Of a stretch of DNA of 64,000 bases, positions 34,824 to 42,769 are shown piece after piece. The position numbers were made by a program, and so were the translations under genes. The notes beneath the pieces were generated by a model. It made no database searches. It was not told the origin of the DNA and worked only from the letters and a program-made list of their open reading frames with translations. The DNA comes from Kutzneria chonburiensis. Lineage in GTDB: Bacteria > Actinomycetota > Actinomycetes > Mycobacteriales > Pseudonocardiaceae. Numbering within the stretch: position 1 is the first letter of the stretch; each line of letters opens with the position of its first letter. The DNA lies in NCBI RefSeq assembly GCF_028622115.1, contig NZ_CP097263.1, positions 5,022,001-5,086,000 on the forward strand, read 5' to 3'.

Positions 34824-35585
34824 TCAGACGCGGACGACCCGCGGCCCGAGCACCGCGTACCGCTGACCGTCCGCTGTGGACAGTCCGGTGTCGGTGACGA
34901 TGGCCTCGAAGTCCGCGATGTCGGCGAACCGGCTGAAGCTGGACACGCCGAACTTCGTGTGCACACCGGCGAACACGCGCCGCCGGGACACCGCCACCGC
35001 CTTGGCCTTGACCGCCCCGACCGCCGGGTCGGGCGTGGTCAGGCCGTGCTCGCGGGAGATCCCGTTGGCCCCGATGTAGGCCAGGTCGATCACCATCTCG
35101 CCCAGCATGCGCAGCACCCAGTGGTCCACCGTGGCCAAGGTGTGCCCGCGCAGCCGCCCGCCCAGCAGCAGCACGGTGACGCTGGGCGTGCCGGACAGCG
35201 CCGCGGCCGCCGGCAGGGACGCCGTCACGACCGTGAGCGGACGGTCGGTCGGCAGCGACTCGGCCACCAGCTGCGGCGTGAAGCCCTCGTCGATGAACAC
35301 GGTTTCCGCGTCGCCCAGCCGGTCGGCGGCGGCGCGGGCGATGCGCCGCTTCTCCGGCAGGTGCGAAGTCGCGCGGTAGGCGATGCCGGTCTCGTAGCCC
35401 GCGGTCTCCACCGGCACCGCGCCGCCGTGTGTGCGGCGCACGAGCCCGTGCTGGTCGAGCAGTTTGAGGTCGCGGCGGACCGTCTCCGGCGCGACGGCCA
35501 GCTCGGCCGCCACATCGCCCACTTCGACCCGGCCGTTGGCCCGCGCGCGGGCCAGGATCCGGCGCTGGCGCTCGTCGGCCTGCAT
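34824..35585 (-). CDS. DeoR-family regulator of the sugar ABC operon
   Basis: A 253-residue DeoR protein: HTH RQRRILARARANGRVEVGDVAAELAVAPETVRRDLKLLDQHG (in part), GLVRRTHGGAVPV, then a phosphosugar-binding ISOCOT-like domain (TVFIDEGFT; IGANGISREHGLTTPD). These bind a sugar phosphate and release DNA. ATG at 35585 follows GGAGGTGGG. It heads the cluster, 82 bases before the binding protein, and probably controls it. Confidence 0.9.
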   Translation of the reverse strand: MQADERQRRILARARANGRVEVGDVAAELAVAPETVRRDLKLLDQHGLVRRTHGGAVPVETAGYETGIAYRATSHLPEKRRIARAAADRLGDAETVFIDEGFTPQLVAESLPTDRPLTVVTASLPAAAALSGTPSVTVLLLGGRLRGHTLATVDHWVLRMLGEMVIDLAYIGANGISREHGLTTPDPAVGAVKAKAVAVSRRRVFAGVHTKFGVSSFSRFADIADFEAIVTDTGLSTADGQRYAVLGPRVVRV

Positions 35586-35655
35586 CTGATCCCACCTCCA
35601 CAACGCTGTGTTGACTCGGGCATTGGTCGGCCCGTTCGGGCAGGAATCAGGTTTA

Positions 35656-35673
35656 ACACCGTCGTCACGGTGT
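35656..35673. promoter_or_regulatory. dyad ACACCGT-N4-ACGGTGT upstream of the DeoR gene
   Basis: Perfect 7-bp arms 71-88 bases before the DeoR start and about 160 bases before nagZ on the other strand. It could be an operator or a leader hairpin. The rest of 35586-35831 shows no gene; only promoter functions for the two divergent genes are expected. Confidence 0.4.
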
Positions 35674-35831
35674 GGCCAGCGCCACAGCAGGCCCGGGGGT
35701 GCCCGGTTTTCGCCCGTTTGAGGGGCCCTCAGCGGCCAACCTGCCGGTCAACGGCCCGTGTCCTGCCCGTTTCACGGTGTGACTGTGCCCGTTCGCTGCT
35801 CGTATTCACCGGATGCGGTTAACTGGTGGCC

Positions 35832-36950
35832 ATGGGCAGCATCTCGGACCTGGTTCGCTGGGCGATCGTCGCGACCGTGGCCGGACCGCTGGCGCTGGTC
35901 GGCACGCCGGCCCCGCTGGCCACCAACAGCCCGCTGCCGCCGGGGCTGTCCATCGACCAGCTGGCCGGGCAGCGGGTCATCTACTCGTACCCGGGCGCGA
36001 CGCCGCCGCAGACGCTGCTGGACCGGATCCGCCAGGGCCGGGTCGGCGGCGTGATCTTCTTCGGCGAGAACATCAAGTCCAGCAGCCAGATCGCCGGCGT
36101 GGTCAGCCAGCTGCGGCAGGCCGCCGCGCAGAGCCCGGTGCACCAGCCGCTGCTGCTGATGACCGACCAGGAGGGCGGCCTGGTCCGACGGCTGCCCGGC
36201 GCGCCGACCATGTCGGAGAAGGCGATCGGGCAGGCCCCCGACGCGCAGGCCCAGGCGGCCAACGCCGGCACCGGGGCCGGGCAGAACCTGGCCGGCGTCG
36301 GCATGAACTTCAATCTCGCGCCGGTGCTGGACGTCTACCGCACGCCCGGCGACTTCGCCGACTCGGCCCAGCGCTCCTACAGCCAGGATCCGGCCAAGGT
36401 GAACACCCTCGGGCAGGCGTTCGTCACCGCCCAGCAGCAGACCGGCGTCGCCGCCACCGTGAAGCACTTTCCCGGGCTCGGCTCGGCCAGCACCAACGAG
36501 AACACCGACGAGCGGCCGGTCACGCTGACCGCCTCGGCCGACACGTTGCGCACCGTGGACGAGGCGGCGTATCCAGGCTCGATCGCCGCCGGGGCCAAGT
36601 CGGTGATGCTGTCCTGGGCGATCTATCCGGCGCTCGACCCGAAGCTGCCGGCCGGGCTGTCCCCCACGATCATCAACCAGGAGCTGCGCGGCCGGCTCGG
36701 CTTCAAGGGCGTCACCATCACCGACGCGCTGGAGGCCGGCTCCCTGGCCGCGTTCGGCACCACCGGCCAGCGCGCCGTCACGGCGGCCGGCGCGGGCATG
36801 GACCTCATCCTGTGCTCCGGCCGTGACGTCAGCCAGGGCGACCAGGCCGCCGCCGCCATCTCGGCCGCCGTCACGTCCAACACGCTCGACCACAGCGCCT
36901 TCGACGCCTCCGTGAACCGCGTGTTGGACACCCGCGGCACTCTCCACTGA
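35832..36950 (+). CDS. nagZ: GH3 beta-N-acetylhexosaminidase (NagZ type)
   Basis: A 372-residue GH3 enzyme: GGVIFFGENI, MTDQEGGLVRRLPG, NFNLAPVLDV, VAATVKHFPGLGSASTNENTD with the His of the NagZ loop, and FKGVTITDALEAGSL carrying the Asp nucleophile. NagZ releases GlcNAc from peptidoglycan fragments. A weak N-terminal hydrophobic stretch suggests an exported or anchored form, as in other actinobacteria. ATG at 35832 is used; GTG at 35826 is possible. Confidence 0.92.
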   Translation: MGSISDLVRWAIVATVAGPLALVGTPAPLATNSPLPPGLSIDQLAGQRVIYSYPGATPPQTLLDRIRQGRVGGVIFFGENIKSSSQIAGVVSQLRQAAAQSPVHQPLLLMTDQEGGLVRRLPGAPTMSEKAIGQAPDAQAQAANAGTGAGQNLAGVGMNFNLAPVLDVYRTPGDFADSAQRSYSQDPAKVNTLGQAFVTAQQQTGVAATVKHFPGLGSASTNENTDERPVTLTASADTLRTVDEAAYPGSIAAGAKSVMLSWAIYPALDPKLPAGLSPTIINQELRGRLGFKGVTITDALEAGSLAAFGTTGQRAVTAAGAGMDLILCSGRDVSQGDQAAAAISAAVTSNTLDHSAFDASVNRVLDTRGTLH

Positions 36951-36993
36951 GTTTTTGGCGCCGCCTCCGGCGTCGCGGCTCGGCCCCTCGTGA

Positions 36994-37094
36994 CCGGTGC
37001 CTCGCCCTTGCCGGATTTCGACCGCCGCATCGGCGCAGGTGGTGAGACACGTCGCTAGCGGCGGCCGAAATCCGCCAACCGGGCGAAGCACCGG
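36994..37094. repeat. large imperfect inverted repeat between nagZ and the sigma-factor gene
   Basis: Arms of about 35-37 bases (36994-37028 and 37058-37094) pair with only a few mismatches around a 29-base loop; the core GGATTTCG(A/G)CCGCCGC matches 15 of 16. It begins 43 bases after the nagZ stop. It may be a terminator or a small mobile hairpin element. The remaining 36951-37177 holds no gene. Confidence 0.75.
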
Positions 37095-37177
37095 CGGGGC
37101 CTCGCGGGCGGCGAACACCAATTCCCCCAAAATCCCCTGCAACACTTCAGCCGCTGCGACCACAAAGGGGAGTGGAG

Positions 37178-37750
37178 ATGCTGGCCGACCCCGAGTCGGC
37201 ACCTGACGCGCAGCTCTGGGGGGCGATCGCGCATGACGACCATGCGGCGTTCACCACGCTGTTCGAACGGCATGCCCAGGCGGTGTGGAACTACGCGTAC
37301 CGGCTGACCGGGTCCTGGTCGACGGCCGAGGACGTGCTGTCGACGACGTTCCTCACCGCGTGGCGGCGCCGGGCCGAAGTGGTGCTGATCCGGGAGAGCG
37401 CGCTGCCGTGGCTGTACACGGTGGCGGCCAACCTCGTGCGCAACGACCACCGCCGGCGCAGCCGGTTCCTGCGGCTGGTGCCGAAGCTGGCGGTGCCCGA
37501 CGAGACTCGGGACCACGCCGAGGAGTTGGCCGAAAATGACCACACCCGGCACCGGCTGCGCGAGGTGCTGACGGCGGTCGACATGCTGCCGGCGTCGGAG
37601 CGCGAGGCGGTGCAGCTGTGCATGGTGGGCCGGATGAGCACGGCCGACGCGGCCGCGTTGCTCGGGATCACCGAGGTCAGCGTTCGTTCCCGCCTGTCGA
37701 GGGCACGCGCCCGGCTGCGCGGATTGACCGAGGAGAACTTCGATGACTGA
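37178..37750 (+). CDS. RNA polymerase ECF-type sigma factor
   Basis: A 190-residue sigma-70 family protein: FTTLFERHAQAVWNYAYRLTGSWSTAEDVLSTTFLTAWRR is region 2 (in parts), and LPASEREAVQLCMVGRMSTADAAALLGITEVSVRSRLSRARARL is region 4. ATG at 37178 is favoured by AAGGGGA eight bases before it. Its 3' end overlaps the next gene by 8 bases (ATGACTGA), which probably encodes the partner that restrains it. Confidence 0.9.
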   Translation: MLADPESAPDAQLWGAIAHDDHAAFTTLFERHAQAVWNYAYRLTGSWSTAEDVLSTTFLTAWRRRAEVVLIRESALPWLYTVAANLVRNDHRRRSRFLRLVPKLAVPDETRDHAEELAENDHTRHRLREVLTAVDMLPASEREAVQLCMVGRMSTADAAALLGITEVSVRSRLSRARARLRGLTEENFDD

Positions 37751-38960
37751 CCCGTTCGACCTGCCGGAGCGGGAGCTGCCCGAGCACGTCCGACGGGACG
37801 CGCTGCGCCGGATTATGACCGAAATCGACCACGAGCCGCCGCGCCGCAAGTCCGGCCTGGTCCCGCTGCTGATCGCCGCGTCCGTGGTGATCCTGATGGC
37901 CGGCGCGACGATCGTGACCACGGCGGTGCTGGGCAACAAGGACCACAAGGTCAGCACGGCCGGCCCGCACTCCACGATCACGACGGCCCCGTCGGGCAGC
38001 GCCGAGAACGGCTTCGGCCTCTACAGCGCACAGCGCGACTGGGGCACCGGCGCGGAGATGGAGCGCTGCTGGAGCGCCGACCACAAGCCGGATACCTGGA
38101 CGCCAATGCTGCGGGTCGAGCGAAACAACCTGGTCGCGCTCCTCTACCGCGTGGCCAACGACCTGGTGTTCTGCCAGCTCACGGCAAAGACGATCACGGT
38201 GAAGTCGGTGCCGTACCCAGCCCCGCCGCCCAGCGGGACGCCGGCGCGGGTCATGTTCATCACGACCGAGGGCACCTACGCCGGCGTGACCGCGCCGGGC
38301 ATCGACAACCTGACGATCAGGACGACCAGTGGCCTGATCCCGGAGCCGTCGGCCATCGGCAACGGCGTGTTCATCCTGCCCAACAGCTACAAGCGGACCG
38401 ACACCCTCACGCTGCGCGGCTTCACCGTGCCGGACTACGGCATGCAGGCGGCTGACCTCCCGCAGCCGCTGCCACCGAGCCAGCGCAGCAGCGACCCGCG
38501 CGGCGACCGGACCTCGGTCGCGGGCCAACGGCTGGGCAATTGTCTGTCCACGGTGAACCCGCCCATCGCCGACGCCGACTGGTTCGCGCCGGGTGCGTCC
38601 ATCGTGACCGATGACCAGCAGTGGGCCCAGCTGGGCGTGCTGGGCGATGCCCTGGTGTGGTGCAGTTCCGTGGCCGACGACCCGCACGTGTACCTCGCGC
38701 TGCCGCCGAGCACGCACTCGGTGCAGTGGCTGAACGGCAACAAGCGCGGCTTCGCGGCGGTCACCCCGACACTGATCGGCATCGCCAGCAACCCGGACGT
38801 GGCGACCGTCACGCTCAGCCAGCCCGGAACAGCGGACATCACCGCGAATGTCGACCACGGAACGTTCATCGTGCCGGGACCGGGCGGGCAGCCGCTGTCC
38901 GGCTCGAAGCTCACCGTCAAGAAGGCCAACGGCGACGTGATCGAGCAGTTCACGATCTAG
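37743..38960 (+). CDS. single-pass membrane protein coupled to the sigma factor
   Basis: A 405-residue protein with a short cytosolic N-terminus (LPEHVRRDALRRIMTEIDHEPPRRK), one membrane helix (LVPLLIAASVVILMAGATIVTTAVL) and a large external domain with no recognised family. The topology and the 8-base overlap with the sigma gene suit an anti-sigma or sensor role, though a zinc HxxxCxxC motif is absent. The external part contains several Cys (RCWSAD, LVFCQL, LGNCLST, LVWCSS). Confidence 0.7.
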   Translation: MTDPFDLPERELPEHVRRDALRRIMTEIDHEPPRRKSGLVPLLIAASVVILMAGATIVTTAVLGNKDHKVSTAGPHSTITTAPSGSAENGFGLYSAQRDWGTGAEMERCWSADHKPDTWTPMLRVERNNLVALLYRVANDLVFCQLTAKTITVKSVPYPAPPPSGTPARVMFITTEGTYAGVTAPGIDNLTIRTTSGLIPEPSAIGNGVFILPNSYKRTDTLTLRGFTVPDYGMQAADLPQPLPPSQRSSDPRGDRTSVAGQRLGNCLSTVNPPIADADWFAPGASIVTDDQQWAQLGVLGDALVWCSSVADDPHVYLALPPSTHSVQWLNGNKRGFAAVTPTLIGIASNPDVATVTLSQPGTADITANVDHGTFIVPGPGGQPLSGSKLTVKKANGDVIEQFTI

Positions 38961-38970
38961 GCTCGGCCGG

Positions 38971-39624
38971 GTGACCACCGAGTACCGACAGTTCCGGTTC
39001 CAGCGGCCGCCCGGCTCCACCGAGCTGGTGCTCATCCGGCACGGCGAGTCGGCGCCGGCCCGGTTCGACCGGCCCTACCCGTACCGGGACGGGCACGGCG
39101 ATCCGGAGCTGGCGCCGCAAGGCCGTGTGCAGGCCGAGAAGCTCGCGGACCGGTTCGCCGACCAGCATTTCGACGCGATCTACGTGACGACGCTGCGGCG
39201 CACCGCGCAGACCGCCGCGCCGCTGGCTTCCAGGCTCGGCATCACCCCGCGGGTCGAGCCCGACCTGCGGGAAGTGCATCTCGGGGAGTGGGAAGGCGGC
39301 CTGCTGCGCAAGGCCGTGGCCGAGGGCCACCCGCTCGTCACGGAGATGAACGTCAAACAGCGCTGGGACGTGATCCCCGGCGCCGAATCCACCGAGCAGC
39401 TGGCCGAGCGGGTCGGGGCCGGCATCCGCCGCATCGCCGCCGCCCACCCCGATCAGCGGGTCGCGGTGGTGGTGCACGGCGGCGTGATCGGGCAGGTGCT
39501 GGCCATGGCCAGCGGCGCGCGGCCGTTCACGTTCATCGGCGCGGACAACGCGTCGGTGTCGGTGCTCGTGGTGGCCGGCGAGCAGTGGATCCTGCGGGGG
39601 TTTAACGATGTGTCACACCTGTGA
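38971..39624 (+). CDS. histidine phosphatase superfamily protein
   Basis: A 217-residue phosphoglycerate-mutase-like phosphatase: LVLIRHGESAPARF with the phosphorylated His, TLRRTAQTAAPLASRLG, LREVHLGEWEGG and VVVHGGVIGQVL with the second His. Substrate is unknown. GTG at 38971 starts 10 bases after the membrane protein gene. The end overlaps the convergent DUF2294 gene by 12 bases. Confidence 0.9.
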   Translation: MTTEYRQFRFQRPPGSTELVLIRHGESAPARFDRPYPYRDGHGDPELAPQGRVQAEKLADRFADQHFDAIYVTTLRRTAQTAAPLASRLGITPRVEPDLREVHLGEWEGGLLRKAVAEGHPLVTEMNVKQRWDVIPGAESTEQLAERVGAGIRRIAAAHPDQRVAVVVHGGVIGQVLAMASGARPFTFIGADNASVSVLVVAGEQWILRGFNDVSHL

Positions 39625-39996
39625 TGGCGGATCCGCGTCGAAGTCGCCAAGATCGGAGAAGACGAACACGCGCACGGCATAGCCGGTGGTGGGATGCACC
39701 TGGGCCAGGTAGGCCGACACCGGACTGCCGACGATTTCCTCGACGGCGTCGAGGAACTCCTGCCGTGTCGCCTCGTGCAGCGCTTCGTGGTGACGCAGCA
39801 CGGCGTCGGAGTAGCCACGCTCGTGCAGCACGACGTCGGCCACCGTGAGGCTGTCGATGGACAACACGACGAGGCTGATCGGGTCGTCGTCGGAAACGGA
39901 CACCTTGACGTTGCGGGGACCTCGCCCGTAGAAGGAGCGTTCGAGACTGGTGACCTTCTCGGCGACCGCGTTGCGCTGGGCCCTGGTGATGCGCAC
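39613..39996 (-). CDS. DUF2294 family protein
   Basis: A 127-residue protein: SFYGRGPRNVKVSVSDDDPISLVVL, ATRQEFLDAVEEIVGSPVSAYLAQVHPTTGYAVRVFVF. This matches the DUF2294 family, which has no established role. GTG at 39996 has AGAGGAAAG in front. It is convergent with the phosphatase gene. Confidence 0.75.
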   Translation of the reverse strand: MRITRAQRNAVAEKVTSLERSFYGRGPRNVKVSVSDDDPISLVVLSIDSLTVADVVLHERGYSDAVLRHHEALHEATRQEFLDAVEEIVGSPVSAYLAQVHPTTGYAVRVFVFSDLGDFDADPPSQV

Positions 39997-40224
39997 CGGT
40001 GGCTTTCCTCTCGGCGGGCCGGCGGGTTACCCTCGGCCGGTTGACGAACAACCCGGTTCCGACAACAACATAGTGGTTACCGAGCCCTGTCGCAGCGGAA
40101 CAGCAGTTCCGAGGCGGTGCGTGCCCGGGCGAGATACCTCCCGTGCTGGCGTGGCGCGAAGGTCCGGGCACCACCGGACAGGCGCGCGGCGACACCGCGG
40201 GATGCCGAGCGAAAGGCTTGTCTC

Positions 40225-40758
40225 GTGGTAGTTCAGACTCATCCCGCCCAGCTGCGGGACCTGGTGGACGACTACGTCGCGCGTCGCGACGAGTGGTCGC
40301 CGCACGTCCGCTTCGATCTCACGGAGCGGTACTTCCAACGCCTGCACCGTGACGACGACGTCGAGGTGTGGCTCATCTGCTGGGATCTCGGTCAGGACAC
40401 GCTGCTGCACGACCACGGGGGCAGCGTCGGCGCCTTCGCGGTGGCCGGCGGCCAGCTGATCGAGGACTACGGCCTGATTCCTGGGGCAGACACCACGCAG
40501 GAGGGTCTGCGGACCCGCCGCCACCGGGCGGGCGACTCCGTCGGTTTCGGCCGGACCTACCTGCACAACCTGGTCAACGTCGGCATGGAGCCGGCCATTT
40601 CGATCCACGCCTACTCCAAGCCGTTGACGTCGATGAACTTCTACTGCTGGCTGCCGACCGGCATCCACCACCTGCGCGAAGTGCAGTGCGACACGCCGGA
40701 GCCGGACACCACCGCGCTCGAGCTCACCGCGGCCCGGATGCGTGAGGCTGTCCGATGA
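40225..40758 (+). CDS. cysteine dioxygenase type I
   Basis: A 177-residue cupin. The iron ligands H62 and H64 (LLHDHGGSVGAF) and H128 (ISIHAYS) are present, with the Tyr of NFYCW downstream. Cysteine dioxygenase converts L-cysteine and O2 to cysteine sulfinate. GTG at 40225 follows GAAAGG. The 228-base region before it (39997-40224) contains small GC-rich hairpins but no gene or riboswitch I recognise. Its stop overlaps the rhodanese start (ATGA), so the pair is translationally coupled. Confidence 0.92.
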   Translation: MVVQTHPAQLRDLVDDYVARRDEWSPHVRFDLTERYFQRLHRDDDVEVWLICWDLGQDTLLHDHGGSVGAFAVAGGQLIEDYGLIPGADTTQEGLRTRRHRAGDSVGFGRTYLHNLVNVGMEPAISIHAYSKPLTSMNFYCWLPTGIHHLREVQCDTPEPDTTALELTAARMREAVR

Positions 40759-41153
40759 CCGACATGGTCACCGGGCTGCTGGAGACCGCGCGCGAGCACA
40801 TCACGCGGTACAGCCCGGCGCAGGCAGCCGAGGCGATGCGGGCCGGCGCGGTGCTGGTCGACCTGCGGCCGACCGAATACCGCTGGCGGTTCGGGGAGAT
40901 CCCCGGTGCCGTCGCGGTGTCCCGGCACGTGCTGGAGTGGCGGATGGACGTGAGCAGTCCGCACCGCCTCAAGGAACTCCGGGCCGGCGACGTCGAGCAG
41001 GAGATCATCCTGCTCTGCAACGAGGGCTACACCTCCAGCCTCGCCGCCTACCAGCTGCGCAGCCAGCTCGGGCTGCGCAACGTCAACGACGTGGACGGCG
41101 GCTTCGCGGCGTGGCGCGACGCCGGCCATCCCATCGTGGGCCGGCTGGGCTAA
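40755..41153 (+). CDS. rhodanese-domain sulfurtransferase
   Basis: A 132-residue single-domain rhodanese: MRAGAVLVDLRPTEYRWRFGEIPGAV, active-site C88 in LLCNEGYTSS and DVDGGFAAWRDAGHP. It handles sulfane sulfur and is coupled to cysteine dioxygenase, which suggests a joint role in cysteine breakdown. The stop overlaps the convergent DUF1684 gene by 4 bases. Confidence 0.92.
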   Translation: MTDMVTGLLETAREHITRYSPAQAAEAMRAGAVLVDLRPTEYRWRFGEIPGAVAVSRHVLEWRMDVSSPHRLKELRAGDVEQEIILLCNEGYTSSLAAYQLRSQLGLRNVNDVDGGFAAWRDAGHPIVGRLG

Positions 41154-41908
41154 CGCACTCGACGCTCCCCGGCGGTGACGGGCACCGTGATCTCGTTGCC
41201 GGCCGGGGGCATCGGGCAGATGCCGTAGTCGGTGAACGCGGACGGGAAGTTCCTGGCCTGGTTGAAATCCAGCGTCACGTGGCCGTCCACCGGCAGCGGC
41301 GCGTCGAGCTGCCGCCACGGCGCGGTGGTGTCGTTGTTGGTGGGGTCGTGGAACACCAGGCTGATCGTGTCGCCGCCGGCGGTCGCGATCAGCCGCTGTT
41401 GCGTGCCGTTGACGGTGAAGCGGACCTCGCCGACCTCGAACAGCACCTCGTGGATACCGGGCTGCGCGGAGTCCACCTCGTGCCGCTTGGCCGGGTGTCG
41501 CGGCGTGAACTCGGCTTCCACCAGCCATTCCGGCGCGTAGTCGAAGACCGAGGGACCGTCATACCTTTTTAGCGCCGGCCCTTCCGGGTCGCGCAGCCGG
41601 ATGCCGGGACGGCCGTCGCGGATCAGCGTCTCCACGTGAATGCCGCCGTAAGTCACGAACTCCGCCGCATCGCCCTTGACCTCACGGACACCGTCCAGCG
41701 GCCGGCCGTCGTGGCGCAATCCCTCGGACACCGAGGCTTTCACGCGGATCACGCCGTGCTCGGCGCTCCACTCGCCCGGCACGCCGGGGAACCGGGTCGG
41801 CCTCGGATCCAACCAGTGCAGCCCGACCAGGCTCAACCACCCGTACGGCTCACGCAGGTCGCGTTCGCGCCCGGCCAGCCACTCCTGCCATCCGCTCATG
41901 TTCGACAT
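41150..41908 (-). CDS. DUF1684 domain protein
   Basis: A 252-residue cytosolic protein: REPYGWLSLVGLHWLD, KRYDGPSVFDYAPEWLVEAEF, FDPTNN-like FHDPTNNDTTA, and LDFNQARNFPSAFTDYGICPMPPAGN. These are the hallmark blocks of DUF1684, conserved in bacteria with unknown function. ATG at 41908 or 41899. No regulator is evident; the start faces the receiver-less OmpR-type gene. Confidence 0.85.
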   Translation of the reverse strand: MSNMSGWQEWLAGRERDLREPYGWLSLVGLHWLDPRPTRFPGVPGEWSAEHGVIRVKASVSEGLRHDGRPLDGVREVKGDAAEFVTYGGIHVETLIRDGRPGIRLRDPEGPALKRYDGPSVFDYAPEWLVEAEFTPRHPAKRHEVDSAQPGIHEVLFEVGEVRFTVNGTQQRLIATAGGDTISLVFHDPTNNDTTAPWRQLDAPLPVDGHVTLDFNQARNFPSAFTDYGICPMPPAGNEITVPVTAGERRVR

Positions 41909-42098
41909 AACACCGCAAAGCCGCCAGACCCGTCCACATCCTGGAGCGCCGTTGACAGTGACCTCGGGCACTGGTCCGATGGCCTCATGGATCTGACCAG
42001 GCGCCTGCACGTGGACCTCGCCCGCGTGACCGCGCAGGGCTGTGTGGCACCGATCTAGCCACCCCCGGTCCATCACCCCCTTTTGCGAGGAAACCGCC

Positions 42099-42599
42099 AT
42101 GCCGTACCAGTTTTCTGCCCCGCTGACGGTCAGTTCCAGCCAGGCCGCCGAGGTCACCGTGGTCGTTCGGGTCAGTACGAACAACGACCAGGCGCCGCTG
42201 GTGGCCGCCCGCGTCGTCGACGCCGTGCGTACCGCGGTCGACGTGCCCGGCACCACGTTGACCGTGTCCGTGCCCGCCCCGCGCGCCGCCGAACCCGGCA
42301 CTGACCTGCGAATTCAGCCTGCGGCGCGGCGGGTTTGGCAACGCGGGGACGCCGTCGAGCTGACCCGGATGGAGTTCGACCTGTTGCTGCACCTGGCCCG
42401 CCGCCCCGGCCATGTGCACCTGCGCACCGTGCTGCTGTCCGAATTGTGGGGCCTGCCAGTGGGAGTCGAGACCAGGACCCTTGACGTGCACGTTCGCCGG
42501 CTGCGCCGCAAGCTCGGCCCGGCCGCCGAGCTGATCACTACCGTCCGTGGCGTGGGCTATCGGATGGACGGAGCCGAACGGGTGATCATCGAGGAGTGA
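42099..42599 (+). CDS. orphan winged-helix (OmpR/PhoB-type) regulator lacking a receiver domain
   Basis: A 166-residue protein. Residues about 75-160 are an OmpR/PhoB-type winged helix (LTRMEFDLLLHLARRPGHVHLR, SELWGLPVGVETRTLDVHVRRLRRKLG, ITTVRGVGYRMD). The N-terminal 70 residues hold no phosphoacceptor receiver; they are short and unassigned. Control must therefore be by ligand, partner or abundance. An 11-bp-spaced direct repeat (42624-42642) directly after it and before the permease gene is a likely binding site. Confidence 0.85.
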   Translation: MPYQFSAPLTVSSSQAAEVTVVVRVSTNNDQAPLVAARVVDAVRTAVDVPGTTLTVSVPAPRAAEPGTDLRIQPAARRVWQRGDAVELTRMEFDLLLHLARRPGHVHLRTVLLSELWGLPVGVETRTLDVHVRRLRRKLGPAAELITTVRGVGYRMDGAERVIIEE

Positions 42600-42623
42600 A
42601 CCGCCCGATATGTCGGGCTGGAA

Positions 42624-42642
42624 CCTCAAATGTTCCTCAAAT
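42624..42642 (+). promoter_or_regulatory. CCTCAAAT direct repeat at 11-bp spacing
   Basis: CCTCAAAT occurs at 42624-42631 and 42635-42642. Direct repeats one helical turn apart are the normal target of OmpR/PhoB-type winged helices. The site lies between the receiver-less regulator and the APC permease. Confidence 0.5.
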
Positions 42643-42769
42643 CCAGGCCCATAGCCAGATCGTGACCGGAAGACCGGTTCACATCGGGCCGGCTTTACGC
42701 CATGCTCCGCCACACCCGAACGGGTGGTGCAGGTCACGTCCATAGTGGACCAGAGGGCAGGGGTGAGCG

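Noticed and set aside
39997-40224. Possible riboswitch or leader peptide before cysteine dioxygenase
   Set aside because: No SAM-type or other riboswitch core is recognisable, and the small frames there lack the known actinobacterial leader-peptide pattern; only simple hairpins are seen.
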